Below, in pieces: positions 1 to 7,471 of a stretch of DNA of 19,380 nt. The DNA comes from CAIUVD01 sp044338255 (lineage in GTDB: Bacteria; Planctomycetota; UBA11346): NCBI GenBank assembly GCA_044338255.1, contig JBIILZ010000075.1, positions 1 to 19,380 on the forward strand, given 5' to 3'. The translations under genes and the position numbers were made by a program. Every line of letters starts with the position of its first letter. Positions within the stretch are counted from its first letter, which is position 1. Below the pieces are notes generated by a model, which saw only the letters and a program-made list of their open reading frames with translations, was not told the DNA's origin and made no database searches.

Positions 1-121
1 CTCTGGTCGCTGGTCTCTGGTCTCTGGTCTCTGGTCTCTGGTCTCTGGTCTCTGGTCTCTGGTCTCTGGTCTCTGGTCTCTGGTCTCTGGTCTCTGGTCT
101 CTGGTCTCTGGTCTCTGGTCG
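1..121 (+). repeat. Heptanucleotide tandem array 1 (CTGGTCT)n
   Basis: Seventeen complete CTGGTCN units run from 3 to 121. The first and last units end in g and the 15 between them end in t. Two further array bases precede them, so the array continues beyond the window start. There is no adenine on the plus strand. The array lies about 50 bp past the stop codon of the minus-strand kinase gene, at the 3' end of that operon. Bases 122-173 carry no hairpin or gene that I can see. It resembles in kind the short tandem heptanucleotide repeats (STRR) known from filamentous cyanobacteria, but the unit is different and no function can be assigned. Confidence 0.98.
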
Positions 122-173
122 TACGTCCCTTGTTCTGACCACGATCCCAGATCTCCCACGGACGCCTGCGCTC

Positions 174-2165
174 CTACCCCTCTGCTGGCGGAGTTTTATC
201 GCTGGCCAAACGCCGAAAAAAGCGCGTCGTCTTGTTCAACGAGTAGGCTGATTTCGCGGCTTCGAGCAGCTCCACATAATTGGCGAAGCGTTCGTTGGGA
301 TCTTTGGCCAGGCAGCGTTTGAGCAGGTATTGCGAGCTCTTGCTGATGTGGTCGCGCTCATCGAAGGTGGGTGCCTCATCATGCATATGATGGATCATCA
401 TCATCGCCGAGTTGGGCGCTTGATAGGGGGTTCTGCCGGTGACCAGATTGAAGAACGTGCAGCCGATCGAATAGATATCCATCATCGGCGACGGTGGCGC
501 ACCCCGGCATTGCTCAGGGCTCATGTAGGCCGGTGTGCCGACCGCCCGACCCTGTGCATCATCGTCGATGTAGTGGTAGGTGCGCGAGGAGAAGTCCTCG
601 AAATCACCGTAATCGATATAGGTCGAGATGCCGAAATCGACGATCTTCAGTTGCGCTTCACCGTTGATGTAGGTGAACATCAGATTGGCAGGCTTGATGT
701 CGCGATGGACCATGCCGCATTTGCTGTGGGCACGATGCATGGCATGCGCAAGTTGCTGGACGACCTGCAGTGCGCCAGCCTCGCCCATGCGTCCGCCGTT
801 GGTCTGCAGCCAGGTCTTCAGGTCGATTCCGCGTACGTGCTCCATCAACAGGTAGTCGCGATCGTCGAAGGTTCCACGGCCGGAAAAATACGGGAAGGCC
901 TGGTGTTCGACGGTCGCCAGGGCGGTGCATTCGCCTTGGAAGCGGCGCACCGCCGTCGGTCGCCGCATGTCTTCCCGGGAGAGGATCTTCAGCGCCAGAT
1001 GTTGCTCGACGACGCAATCCTCGACGGCATAGACCTCACCCATCGCGCCGGCACCCAAGGGCCCGGTGACGCGGAAGTGTTCATTGATGAGGGTCCCCGG
1101 CCGCAATGACGGGACCACCACCTTGGGCGGGCGCACGGCCCGGGTCTGCACCGGCGGGGTGGAATTCGCGGTCGGCGTCGTGCTCGGTATGCTCGCCTGG
1201 GATGTATGCCGTTTGCTGGTCGGTACGGGTCGCCCCGAGGTGCTTACGGCCCGGTGCAGGTAGCGGCTGCTGGTCTGGTCGCGACTGGTCGATGAAACCT
1301 GATAATTGAGCAGGTGCTCGAACTCGGAGATCAAGGCGCCGTATCCTTCGAAACGCTCGCTGGTGTTCTTGGCCAGGCAACGGGCGACGACGGCAGCGAC
1401 CTCGGCGGGGCAGTCCGCCAGCGAATGCAGATTGGGGGCCGGCTGATGGCAATGTTGCACTAGGATTTCGACCGGCGTGCCTTTGGGGAAGGGCGGTTGG
1501 CCGGCGATCATCCAGAATAGGGATGCCCCCAAGGCATAGAGATCGGTGTGGAAGGTAAGATTGCGGATCCCCCGCGCCTGCTCCGGGGACATGAAGAACG
1601 GTGTCCCCATGACCGTGCCGGTCATGGTCAGGCCGCCAATCTGATCATCGACCGAACGGCTCAGGCCGAAGTCGACGATCTTGACGCCGGCGATGTCGCA
1701 GCCGAGGAGATCGATCACCAGATTGGCGGGCTTGATGTCGCGATGGATGAGGTGGTGCTGATCGTGGGCATAGGCCAAGGCGGCGGCGGCATGGCGGGCG
1801 ACATCGACGGCTCGTCGCCAGCCTAGTGTGCCATTGGTGAAGGTGTCGGCAGAACGGCCGCTGGCGACCTCCATGGCGATGAAGATGTAATCGCCCCAAT
1901 AGCCGGCTTCGTAGACCTTGACGATTCCGGGATGGGTGAGCTGGACCGTGAGCTCGCATTCGCGCACCAAGCGCTGGATGGTGGTCTCGGCCTGGTTGCG
2001 GGTATCGATGAGCTTGATGGCGAAGGAATCGAAACTGTCGGCTTGGGTCGCGAAATAGACCGTGCCTTGCGCTCCGCGCCCGAGCAGGCGCCCGAGGCGA
2101 TAGCCATGGACCAGGGTATCCGGCCCGCCAGGTGCAGGAGCGTCGTTGATGGTGGTTTCATCCAT
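174..2165 (-). CDS. Tandem-domain Hanks-type Ser/Thr protein kinase
   Basis: This 663-residue protein has two complete eukaryotic-type kinase domains. Domain 1 (about 20-290) has a Gly-rich loop GRGAQG at 29-34, Lys51, HRDIKPAN with Asp143, DFG at 165-167 and SPE at 193-195. Domain 2 (about 358-640) has GAGAMG at 371-376, Lys393, HRDIKPAN with Asp489, DFG at 510-512 and SPE at 549-551. All residues expected for catalysis are present in both, and both are RD kinases. A Ser/Thr/Pro-rich linker of about 60 residues joins them. I see no signal peptide, transmembrane helix or PASTA/WD40 sensor, so it is probably cytosolic. Domain 2 has a Tyr/Asp-rich activation loop about 11 residues longer than that of domain 1. 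I chose ATG 2165 because the longer reading frame opens with TTG. It is the last gene of the operon, 53 bp after the FtsK-like gene, which suggests it phosphorylates components of that system (inference). Confidence 0.95.
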   Translation of the reverse strand: MDETTINDAPAPGGPDTLVHGYRLGRLLGRGAQGTVYFATQADSFDSFAIKLIDTRNQAETTIQRLVRECELTVQLTHPGIVKVYEAGYWGDYIFIAMEVASGRSADTFTNGTLGWRRAVDVARHAAAALAYAHDQHHLIHRDIKPANLVIDLLGCDIAGVKIVDFGLSRSVDDQIGGLTMTGTVMGTPFFMSPEQARGIRNLTFHTDLYALGASLFWMIAGQPPFPKGTPVEILVQHCHQPAPNLHSLADCPAEVAAVVARCLAKNTSERFEGYGALISEFEHLLNYQVSSTSRDQTSSRYLHRAVSTSGRPVPTSKRHTSQASIPSTTPTANSTPPVQTRAVRPPKVVVPSLRPGTLINEHFRVTGPLGAGAMGEVYAVEDCVVEQHLALKILSREDMRRPTAVRRFQGECTALATVEHQAFPYFSGRGTFDDRDYLLMEHVRGIDLKTWLQTNGGRMGEAGALQVVQQLAHAMHRAHSKCGMVHRDIKPANLMFTYINGEAQLKIVDFGISTYIDYGDFEDFSSRTYHYIDDDAQGRAVGTPAYMSPEQCRGAPPSPMMDIYSIGCTFFNLVTGRTPYQAPNSAMMMIHHMHDEAPTFDERDHISKSSQYLLKRCLAKDPNERFANYVELLEAAKSAYSLNKTTRFFRRLASDKTPPAEG

Positions 2166-2218
2166 GGTCAGATCGCACCACAATTTAACCGATTGCGCCT
2201 GCTCTGGCTATGCCCAAA

Positions 2219-5200
2219 TCAGGATTTCCGCCGAGTCCTGGCGAGGTCTCTGAGCAGCGTCATCGAGGGCAGGCTGCAGGGACGGAATTTCTCGCGTCGG
2301 CCATCGCTTTCGATTGCCAGGAGCGCCGTATGCAGCCCTAAGCGGCTGGCTGAATCCTCGTCGATGAGCTCCGCAGAATCCGCCGCCGCCATCTGGAAAA
2401 GGATGCGCGCATCGAAGTCGCGCAGCGCCCGTCGTCCAAGGCTGCGTTGCAGTGAGCTCAACGAGTCGCACCAGACGACGAGATGGATGCCGTACTCAGC
2501 GCCATTGGCGAGCAAGGTGGCGAGGATCTCGGCCGGTTTGCGACCGCTGCCGCCAGCGAAATCGCCATCTTCGTCGATGCGCAGGGCACGCTGGCGCTGA
2601 AGGGCGAATACCACCAGCAGAATCGGCGAGCGCTGACTATCGTCACCGTTCTGGCGACGTTCGAGCACAGTGTTGAGTTCACCAAGCACCGTGCCGGCAT
2701 CTTTGGCCGCGAAGCGCTGTGTCAGCGGTGCGAGGGCGCTGGTGAGGCCTGCGAACGGACCTTCGGCGTCCTCGCCGTCCAATGTCAGCAGACGGGCGCT
2801 GGGATCGCCGGCAAGACCCACCAAAAGCGCACCGCAGGTGGCGGCAGCGGCTTCGCGATTCTGCCCGATGATCAAGAGATTGCCGCCTGCCGAGGGCAGC
2901 AACGGCACCATCGCCGCGCCGCTCAGCGAACTTGATTGGCCGACCCACAGCGCTTGGGGATTAGTCGTCGGCGGCATCTCGCTGAGATCCGAGGGGGCGC
3001 TGCCTTCGAAGAACACCGGCGGCTGCAGAGGGCGCCAGCCAGAGGCCGACGCGCGCACCGCCAGCGGTTTGACGTAGCCGGTCTCTTGTTCATCGGAGAG
3101 CCAGCAGACTTGGAACGGACTGTTGCCGGCGACCATGCCGGCCTGGTCGTTGTACACCGCATCGCCGGGGCGCGTCAGCAGCCGGGCGGCATCGTTGTCC
3201 TCATTGAGCAGCAGATGCGCGTCGGCTTCGTTGCAGGGCAGGGCGATGCGTACGCCCATCTGGCCGAGGCTGCTTTTCGCCAGCGAATACGAACCAGCGA
3301 GGGTCTGCGAGCCGAGGATCACATGCACGCCGAAGGCGCGGCCCTGGCGCACGAAGCGATCGAGCAGCAGGGCCGCGTCACGGGCGATGGCGTCGTCCTC
3401 GGTGAAGAACTCCTGGAATTCGTCGATGATTAGCAGGATGCGCGGGAGGTGCGTTCCGCCGGCGGCGCGATGTGCGGCGAGATCCTGGGCCCCGACGGCG
3501 CGGAAGGATTCGCCACGGCTGGTGAGTTCGCGATCGAGCTGACGGAGCACGCTCAGACCGAATTCGCGATCGCTTTCGATCGCCACCACCCGCGCATGCG
3601 GCAGGCGGTTGGTGGCATAGCCCTTGAACTCGACGCCCTTCTTGAAGTCGATGAGGTGAAACTCGATCTCGCTCGGCGCATACCACAGCGAAGCGCTGGT
3701 GATCAGCACATGCAGCAGCGTCGACTTGCCCGAGCCGGTACGTCCGCCGATGAGCACGTGCTGGGCCGTGCCACGGCCGAGTTCGAGCAACTGCATGCGC
3801 TCTGGGCCGCGCTTGCCGAGAGGGATGGAGACGCCCTTGGCCGAGGACTTCGACCAGATTTCGGTCTCGCCGGGAGCAACCGTATGGAAGCCCAGCTCGA
3901 TGCGTTGCGCGCCATCGGCAGCGGTGCCGACGATGGTCAGCAGCTGCTGCTGCAAGTTCGGCGGCACCGTCGGCTCGGGAGTGAAGGACCACTCCTGGAG
4001 GTCCTCGCGTTCGAGCTGCAGACGGCCCTGATGGCTGCGCAGGATCAAGCCGGTGCGGCGGAACCAGGCGAGGTCGATGTTCGCCGGCAGCGGCCGGCGC
4101 TCATCGTGCATGAGCAGCACATGCACCCCGCAACGGGCCCCGGTGCGGATCAGCAGGCCCAGGCGCTCGAGGGCGCGTTCGCTGAAGCCCGCGGGGAAAT
4201 CGGCGATCGCCACCAGGCGCAGCGGCTCCTGCAATTCGCCGGCCTCACGGTTGTAGTCCTGGAGCGTGGCGTAGCGGCCGCGCAGGCGTTTCTGGATCAC
4301 CGTCTCGAGATGCGCGACGAGGTCCTCGAGGCCGCGCTCGATGGCCACGGTCTCGTTCAAGACCCCATCGCCAAGTAGCGATTCATCATGCTCGGCGAGA
4401 TCGAGTAGCGGCGAGAAGGTCTCTCCTAGGCCCTGCGGATCGATCAGGCGTAAGCGCAGTTTTCCCGGTGGGAACGCCACCAGCGCGCGCAGGAGCAGCT
4501 GTTGGATCAGGCTCTGGCCGGCACTGCGGCTGCCGGGATTCACGCGTACCAGCAGTGAAGCCGGACTGGGGAAGGCGAGGCTCACCGGCAGGATAATCGT
4601 GGGCGTCTCGTCGACGGCCTCGGTGTTCGTCGTCAAGGCGCTCAGGGTGAGCTGCATCTGGCCCAGCGGTAGCTCGGTGGCGAAGGTCGTCGGTGGCGTC
4701 CACGGCAACCAAGCGGGGTCGTTCCACGGGCGGTGCCTAGCGGCCAGTTCGTGGCGACACTCACTGGCGTAGGCCTGCATGGCCGTGACGGCCGCGATCC
4801 ACTGGGCCTCGAACTCGGCGCTGCGCGCGAGCCAGGAGCGATCGTGATCGGTAAGGCGGGCGGCAGCGGCGCGATCCAGCGTCGCTAGGTTTTCCTGGTT
4901 CTGAGCCCGATGGCTGGCACTGGCGGCTTCGGCGGTGCTGCTGATGGCGGCTTTGGCGCTGTCATGGCGGGCTTCGATGCGCTCACGGATCCGCTGTTCG
5001 CGGCGGCGGATCCGGGCGATGGCGGTTTCGCAGGCGGCGTGCAGCCGGTCCTGTTCAGAGACGCGATCCCGTTCGGCGCGCAGCAGACGCTCGACACGCG
5101 GCTGCATCGGCCCTTGCGGATCGAGTTCGGTACGTCCGGCCCGTTCGAGCTGCTGCAGGGCGCCGCTGAGCGTTGCCAACTGGGTGCGGATCTCGGCGAG

Positions 5201-6127
5201 GCGCTTGGCCAGGCGGGGGCGTTGTCCGCGCGTACGCAAGGGCACCAGCAACTGCGTGATCGCCGCTGATACGCCGGTCCACAGCAGGGTTTCCGGGAGG
5301 ATCAGCCAAGCGAGACCGGCGGCGAGAAGATGGCCGAAGAGCAGCAGGCCATGATTGAGCAGTTGTCCACCCAGGCCGGTATCCTGATACGCCGAAGAGT
5401 GCTGGATTTTCAGCCAGGCTTCTTCGGCAGTCTTCAGCTGGGCGGTGGCGGCGGCGAGGCGCTCGCGCAGCGGCAAGGATATCTGGGGCGTCGCCGCCGA
5501 GCCGACTCCGCCGGTGATGCGGGCACGACGGCAGGCATTGATGAAGGCGACTTCGAGGGCGTTGCTGCGTTTGCCCAAGGCCGCAACCTCGAGCAGGAAG
5601 GCATCCAACCGTCGACTGAGTTCGGCGGAACGCTGCAGCATCCGCTGGTGGGCCGGATCATCTGTCAGGTTGACCGGCGCGGCTTCGAGCGCCGTGCAGG
5701 CGTTGTCGCATTCCGTGCGCAAGCGCAGGCGTCGACGTTGTGCGGCTTCGGTGATTCCAGCGAGCAGCCGCTGCTGTTGCGCCACCAAGCTGGCGAGGCG
5801 CTGTGGCAGCAGCTTCGCTGGGTCGACGATGGTGGCGGCATGCGCCAGTGTCTGATCGCGTTCCTGGGCTGCCGACTGGCTGAGCTGTTGGCGTGCCTCA
5901 CGGGCGAGGCGTTCGGCCTGTTGCCGCTCTTCGGCGATGCGCTTCATTCCGGCGATGAGCGTGGTGATCGTGCTGCTGACCCGGTCGATGCCGAGGGTGC
6001 TCAGCGAGAGCAGGCTAGGATCGATGGTCTCAGCGGAGGCGGTGGCCATCTTCGCGCTAGCACGGCTACCGCCCCCGTCAGTAGGGCGGTCGTCGAATTC
6101 CAAGGTGTCGTGATGGTTCAGGTGCAT
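2219..6127 (-). CDS. FtsK/SpoIIIE-type (EccC-like) membrane ATPase
   Basis: This 1302-residue protein is probably the motor of a type VII-like (WXG100) secretion system. The N-terminal half is coiled coil (about 58-135 and 305-420) around a hydrophobic hairpin of probably two membrane helices (about 257-297). Three ATPase-like modules follow. The first (about 510-720) has a glycine/serine-rich stretch where a P-loop would sit but lacks the Lys. The second (about 770-1010) is canonical, with Walker A GGRTGSGKS at 794-802, Walker B ILLIIDEF at 897-904 and a GSQTLAG motif at 939-945. The third (about 1080-1290) has GQNREAAA in the P-loop position and no acidic Walker B. The three-module layout matches EccC/EssC, with only the middle module apparently active. 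The start overlaps the preceding small gene by 10 bp. A later ATG (residue 27) is possible. Plasmid or chromosome DNA translocation is less likely, given the WXG-like neighbours and the absence of an FtsK gamma domain. Confidence 0.93.
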   Translation of the reverse strand: MHLNHHDTLEFDDRPTDGGGSRASAKMATASAETIDPSLLSLSTLGIDRVSSTITTLIAGMKRIAEERQQAERLAREARQQLSQSAAQERDQTLAHAATIVDPAKLLPQRLASLVAQQQRLLAGITEAAQRRRLRLRTECDNACTALEAAPVNLTDDPAHQRMLQRSAELSRRLDAFLLEVAALGKRSNALEVAFINACRRARITGGVGSAATPQISLPLRERLAAATAQLKTAEEAWLKIQHSSAYQDTGLGGQLLNHGLLLFGHLLAAGLAWLILPETLLWTGVSAAITQLLVPLRTRGQRPRLAKRLAEIRTQLATLSGALQQLERAGRTELDPQGPMQPRVERLLRAERDRVSEQDRLHAACETAIARIRRREQRIRERIEARHDSAKAAISSTAEAASASHRAQNQENLATLDRAAAARLTDHDRSWLARSAEFEAQWIAAVTAMQAYASECRHELAARHRPWNDPAWLPWTPPTTFATELPLGQMQLTLSALTTNTEAVDETPTIILPVSLAFPSPASLLVRVNPGSRSAGQSLIQQLLLRALVAFPPGKLRLRLIDPQGLGETFSPLLDLAEHDESLLGDGVLNETVAIERGLEDLVAHLETVIQKRLRGRYATLQDYNREAGELQEPLRLVAIADFPAGFSERALERLGLLIRTGARCGVHVLLMHDERRPLPANIDLAWFRRTGLILRSHQGRLQLEREDLQEWSFTPEPTVPPNLQQQLLTIVGTAADGAQRIELGFHTVAPGETEIWSKSSAKGVSIPLGKRGPERMQLLELGRGTAQHVLIGGRTGSGKSTLLHVLITSASLWYAPSEIEFHLIDFKKGVEFKGYATNRLPHARVVAIESDREFGLSVLRQLDRELTSRGESFRAVGAQDLAAHRAAGGTHLPRILLIIDEFQEFFTEDDAIARDAALLLDRFVRQGRAFGVHVILGSQTLAGSYSLAKSSLGQMGVRIALPCNEADAHLLLNEDNDAARLLTRPGDAVYNDQAGMVAGNSPFQVCWLSDEQETGYVKPLAVRASASGWRPLQPPVFFEGSAPSDLSEMPPTTNPQALWVGQSSSLSGAAMVPLLPSAGGNLLIIGQNREAAAATCGALLVGLAGDPSARLLTLDGEDAEGPFAGLTSALAPLTQRFAAKDAGTVLGELNTVLERRQNGDDSQRSPILLVVFALQRQRALRIDEDGDFAGGSGRKPAEILATLLANGAEYGIHLVVWCDSLSSLQRSLGRRALRDFDARILFQMAAADSAELIDEDSASRLGLHTALLAIESDGRREKFRPCSLPSMTLLRDLARTRRKS

Positions 6128-6333
6128 TGTTGCACCGCATCGCGCAAGATAGCGTCCATGCGCCGGATGGTCCCGGCGGCTTGGCGTGCGCGGGCCATCA
6201 ACGGATCGAGGTGGTCATTGGCGAAATCGGCCCGTGCCTGGTCACGCCAACCTTCGCCGGTGGCATCCCAGGCGACGCGTAGCTCTTTGAGCGCCTTTTC
6301 CAGGAGCGCATCGTCACAGGTCAGGACGGGCAT
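6118..6333 (-). CDS. Small WXG100-like helical protein
   Basis: This 71-residue, all-helical protein carries a GWRDQARADF motif at about 27-36. It parallels the WQDEEQARF motif of the first gene in the operon: Trp, one residue, Asp, then Phe seven or eight residues after the Trp. This is the turn region of a WXG100/ESAT-6-like helical hairpin, although the glycine of the strict WXG is replaced by Asp. The protein is shorter than typical family members (about 100 residues). I chose ATG 6333 because it forms a TGATG junction with the upstream stop codon. A longer frame extends 42 residues upstream, but only inside the neighbouring gene. It overlaps the FtsK-like start by 10 bp. It probably acts as a secreted partner or adaptor of the ATPase (inference from family and context). 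Confidence 0.75.
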   Translation of the reverse strand: MPVLTCDDALLEKALKELRVAWDATGEGWRDQARADFANDHLDPLMARARQAAGTIRRMDAILRDAVQQCT

Positions 6334-6833
6334 CAGCGTGATCCAGAATGATAGGTGTCGATATCGCCAGTGAGTCGCTCCAGTTTGGCCAGGGCTCGAT
6401 CGCCGAGTTCGCGCAGGGTTAGATTGTGATCTCGACATTGGGCGAGCAACGGTGAGCAATCTTGTTCGATGCGGATCAGCCAGCGCCGTACGGAGGCGAG
6501 CTTCTCTTCGGCTTCATCGCGTCGACGTTGTGCCTTCTGCATTAAAACTCGTTCCTCGGTACTGCTGGCCTTTTGCGGACCACGCGAATTCATGCCCCCG
6601 CGCACGTCGTTTTCAGCCTCAAGCCAGGTCCGTCGGGCGTGTTGGAAAAGCTCTTCGCGATCGCGCAGCTGACGCTTCCAATATGGCAACTGTTCGCCCT
6701 GCATCCAATCGAGTACGCGACGCAGATCACCATCGCTACCGTCGAGCGCGGAGGTGGTGAGGGTGACGAATTTCGCGAGTTTGTTGCGGAAGTCGCGGAT
6801 CACCTGGGCATCGACGAGATCAGCGCTGCTCAT
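6333..6833 (-). CDS. Helical protein of unknown function in WXG/FtsK operon
   Basis: I do not recognise this 166-residue protein. It is predicted to be almost entirely alpha-helical and is very rich in Arg, Glu and Gln. A Trp-rich helix (about 43-72, with DWMQ, YWKRQLRDREE and TWLEAE segments) is followed by a short Gly/Ser-containing break (about 78-92) and a long charged coiled coil (about 93-160). There is no signal peptide or membrane segment. It begins inside the stop codon of the WXG100-like gene (ATGA overlap) and ends with a TGATG junction to the next small gene, so translation of all three is probably coupled. Size and helicity fit a structural partner, chaperone or substrate of the ATPase, in the way LXG or EspG-like proteins accompany other type VII systems. 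No homology to those families can be claimed from the sequence. Confidence 0.85.
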   Translation of the reverse strand: MSSADLVDAQVIRDFRNKLAKFVTLTTSALDGSDGDLRRVLDWMQGEQLPYWKRQLRDREELFQHARRTWLEAENDVRGGMNSRGPQKASSTEERVLMQKAQRRRDEAEEKLASVRRWLIRIEQDCSPLLAQCRDHNLTLRELGDRALAKLERLTGDIDTYHSGSR

Positions 6834-7102
6834 CCGCGATCCAGGTACGAGCGGATGGCCTCGGCCTTGCGGGTGAGGCCGGGAACCTGGGTTTCGGATT
6901 CCTCGATGAACCGCGACACGACCCGCATCATGCGTTCGAAGGATTCGGCAAAGCGCGCCTGCTCTTCGTCTTGCCAGGTTTCACTGAGCCGCTGGAATTG
7001 GCGGTTGACGGTGCTCAGTTCGGTGCGCGTGCTGTCATTGAAGCGCTTCAGCGCGCCAACGAAGCGCAGGAGTTCATCGGGGTCTACGGCGGCCTTGGCC
7101 AT
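6830..7102 (-). CDS. WXG100-family-like protein, first gene of operon
   Basis: This 90-residue protein is a helix-turn-helix hairpin of the ESAT-6/WXG100 type. Helix 1 spans about 8-38, helix 2 about 46-88, and the turn carries TWQDEEQARF (Trp at about 42), the position of the WXG signature with Gly replaced by Asp. Length and architecture match the family. These proteins are substrates or structural parts of type VII-like systems driven by FtsK/SpoIIIE ATPases, and such an ATPase is encoded three genes downstream. I preferred ATG 7102 over the ATG eight codons upstream (7126) because a GGAG Shine-Dalgarno lies 8 nt before it. The stop overlaps the next start (ATGA). A C-terminal YxxxD/E secretion motif is not clear, although a Tyr-Leu-Asp lies near the end. 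Confidence 0.82.
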   Translation of the reverse strand: MAKAAVDPDELLRFVGALKRFNDSTRTELSTVNRQFQRLSETWQDEEQARFAESFERMMRVVSRFIEESETQVPGLTRKAEAIRSYLDRG

Positions 7103-7110
7103 GGCAATCA

Positions 7111-7114
7111 CTCC
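7111..7114 (-). promoter_or_regulatory. Shine-Dalgarno deciding the WXG100-like start
   Basis: GGAG on the minus strand lies 8 nt before ATG 7102. The upstream in-frame ATG at 7126 has no purine-rich stretch in front of it, so the shorter 90-residue form is favoured. Confidence 0.6.
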
Positions 7115-7292
7115 GCTGCCGAGCATGACCCGGGTAGGCGCCGGTTCCAGGCATAGGGTGATACGGTTCGATTATGTTCCGGAAGTGTCTCAGTCGTGAG
7201 GGAAAGGATAGTTGAGTGGCATTACGTGGGGATGAGGGCGGACGCGATCGGGATGCTGGAGAGAGTGCGGCTACTGGGCGGTAGAAATGGTC

Positions 7293-7298
7293 TATAAT
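7293..7298 (+). promoter_or_regulatory. Perfect TATAAT -10 box upstream of array 2
   Basis: An exact TATAAT stands in an otherwise GC-rich region. No good TTGACA lies 16-18 bp upstream. If it is used, transcription would start near 7305, about 9 nt before the first heptamer, so the whole of array 2 would be transcribed as its plus strand, followed by the SHOCT-like ORF. The stretch 7127-7292 otherwise holds only the untranslated or promoter region of the minus-strand operon, where I see no convincing promoter. Confidence 0.35.
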
Positions 7299-7313
7299 AT
7301 CGGGAATCGAAAG

Positions 7314-7467
7314 CTGGTCCCTGGTCCCTGGTCCCTGGTCTCTGGTCCCTGGTCCCTGGTCGCTGGTCCCTGGTCCCTGGTCTCTGGTCTCTGGTCCCTG
7401 GTCGCTGGTCGCTGGTCCCTGGTCGCTGGTCTCTGGTCTCTGGTCTCTGGTCCCTGGTCTCTGGTCT
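7314..7467 (+). repeat. Heptanucleotide array 2, (CTGGTCB)22, variable at position 7
   Basis: Twenty-two uninterrupted heptamers share an invariant CTGGTC core. All variation is in the seventh base: 10 c, 8 t, 4 g and no a. The order in units 1-11 is c,c,c,t,c,c,g,c,c,t,t; in units 12-22 it is c,g,g,c,g,t,t,t,c,t,t. The orientation is the same as in arrays 1 and 3. No stop codon occurs in any of the six frames across the array. It lies between the divergent start of the WXG/FtsK operon and a small plus-strand ORF, 16 bp after a TATAAT box. Confidence 0.98.
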
Positions 7468-7471
7468 CGGG

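Noticed and set aside
2166..2183. Six-codon N-terminal extension of the kinase
   Set aside because: It would start at TTG. The ATG at 2165 is closer to the normal kinase N-terminus.
5330..6373. Long plus-strand open frame (347 codons) opposite the FtsK-like gene
   Set aside because: It is a mirror of the high-GC coding frame of the 1302-residue ATPase, shows no recognisable domain and has low-complexity shadow composition. The same applies to 3449-4378 and 1932-2600.
6334..6459. Longer start for the 71-residue WXG-like protein
   Set aside because: The extension lies entirely within the coding region of the upstream gene, and the TGATG junction supports ATG 6333.
7171..7176. CATAAT on the minus strand as the -10 of the WXG/FtsK operon
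   Set aside because: No acceptable -35 hexamer lies 16-18 bp away, so the evidence is too weak to annotate.
7314..7467. CRISPR array
   Set aside because: The unit is 7 bp with no spacers, and no cas genes are present.
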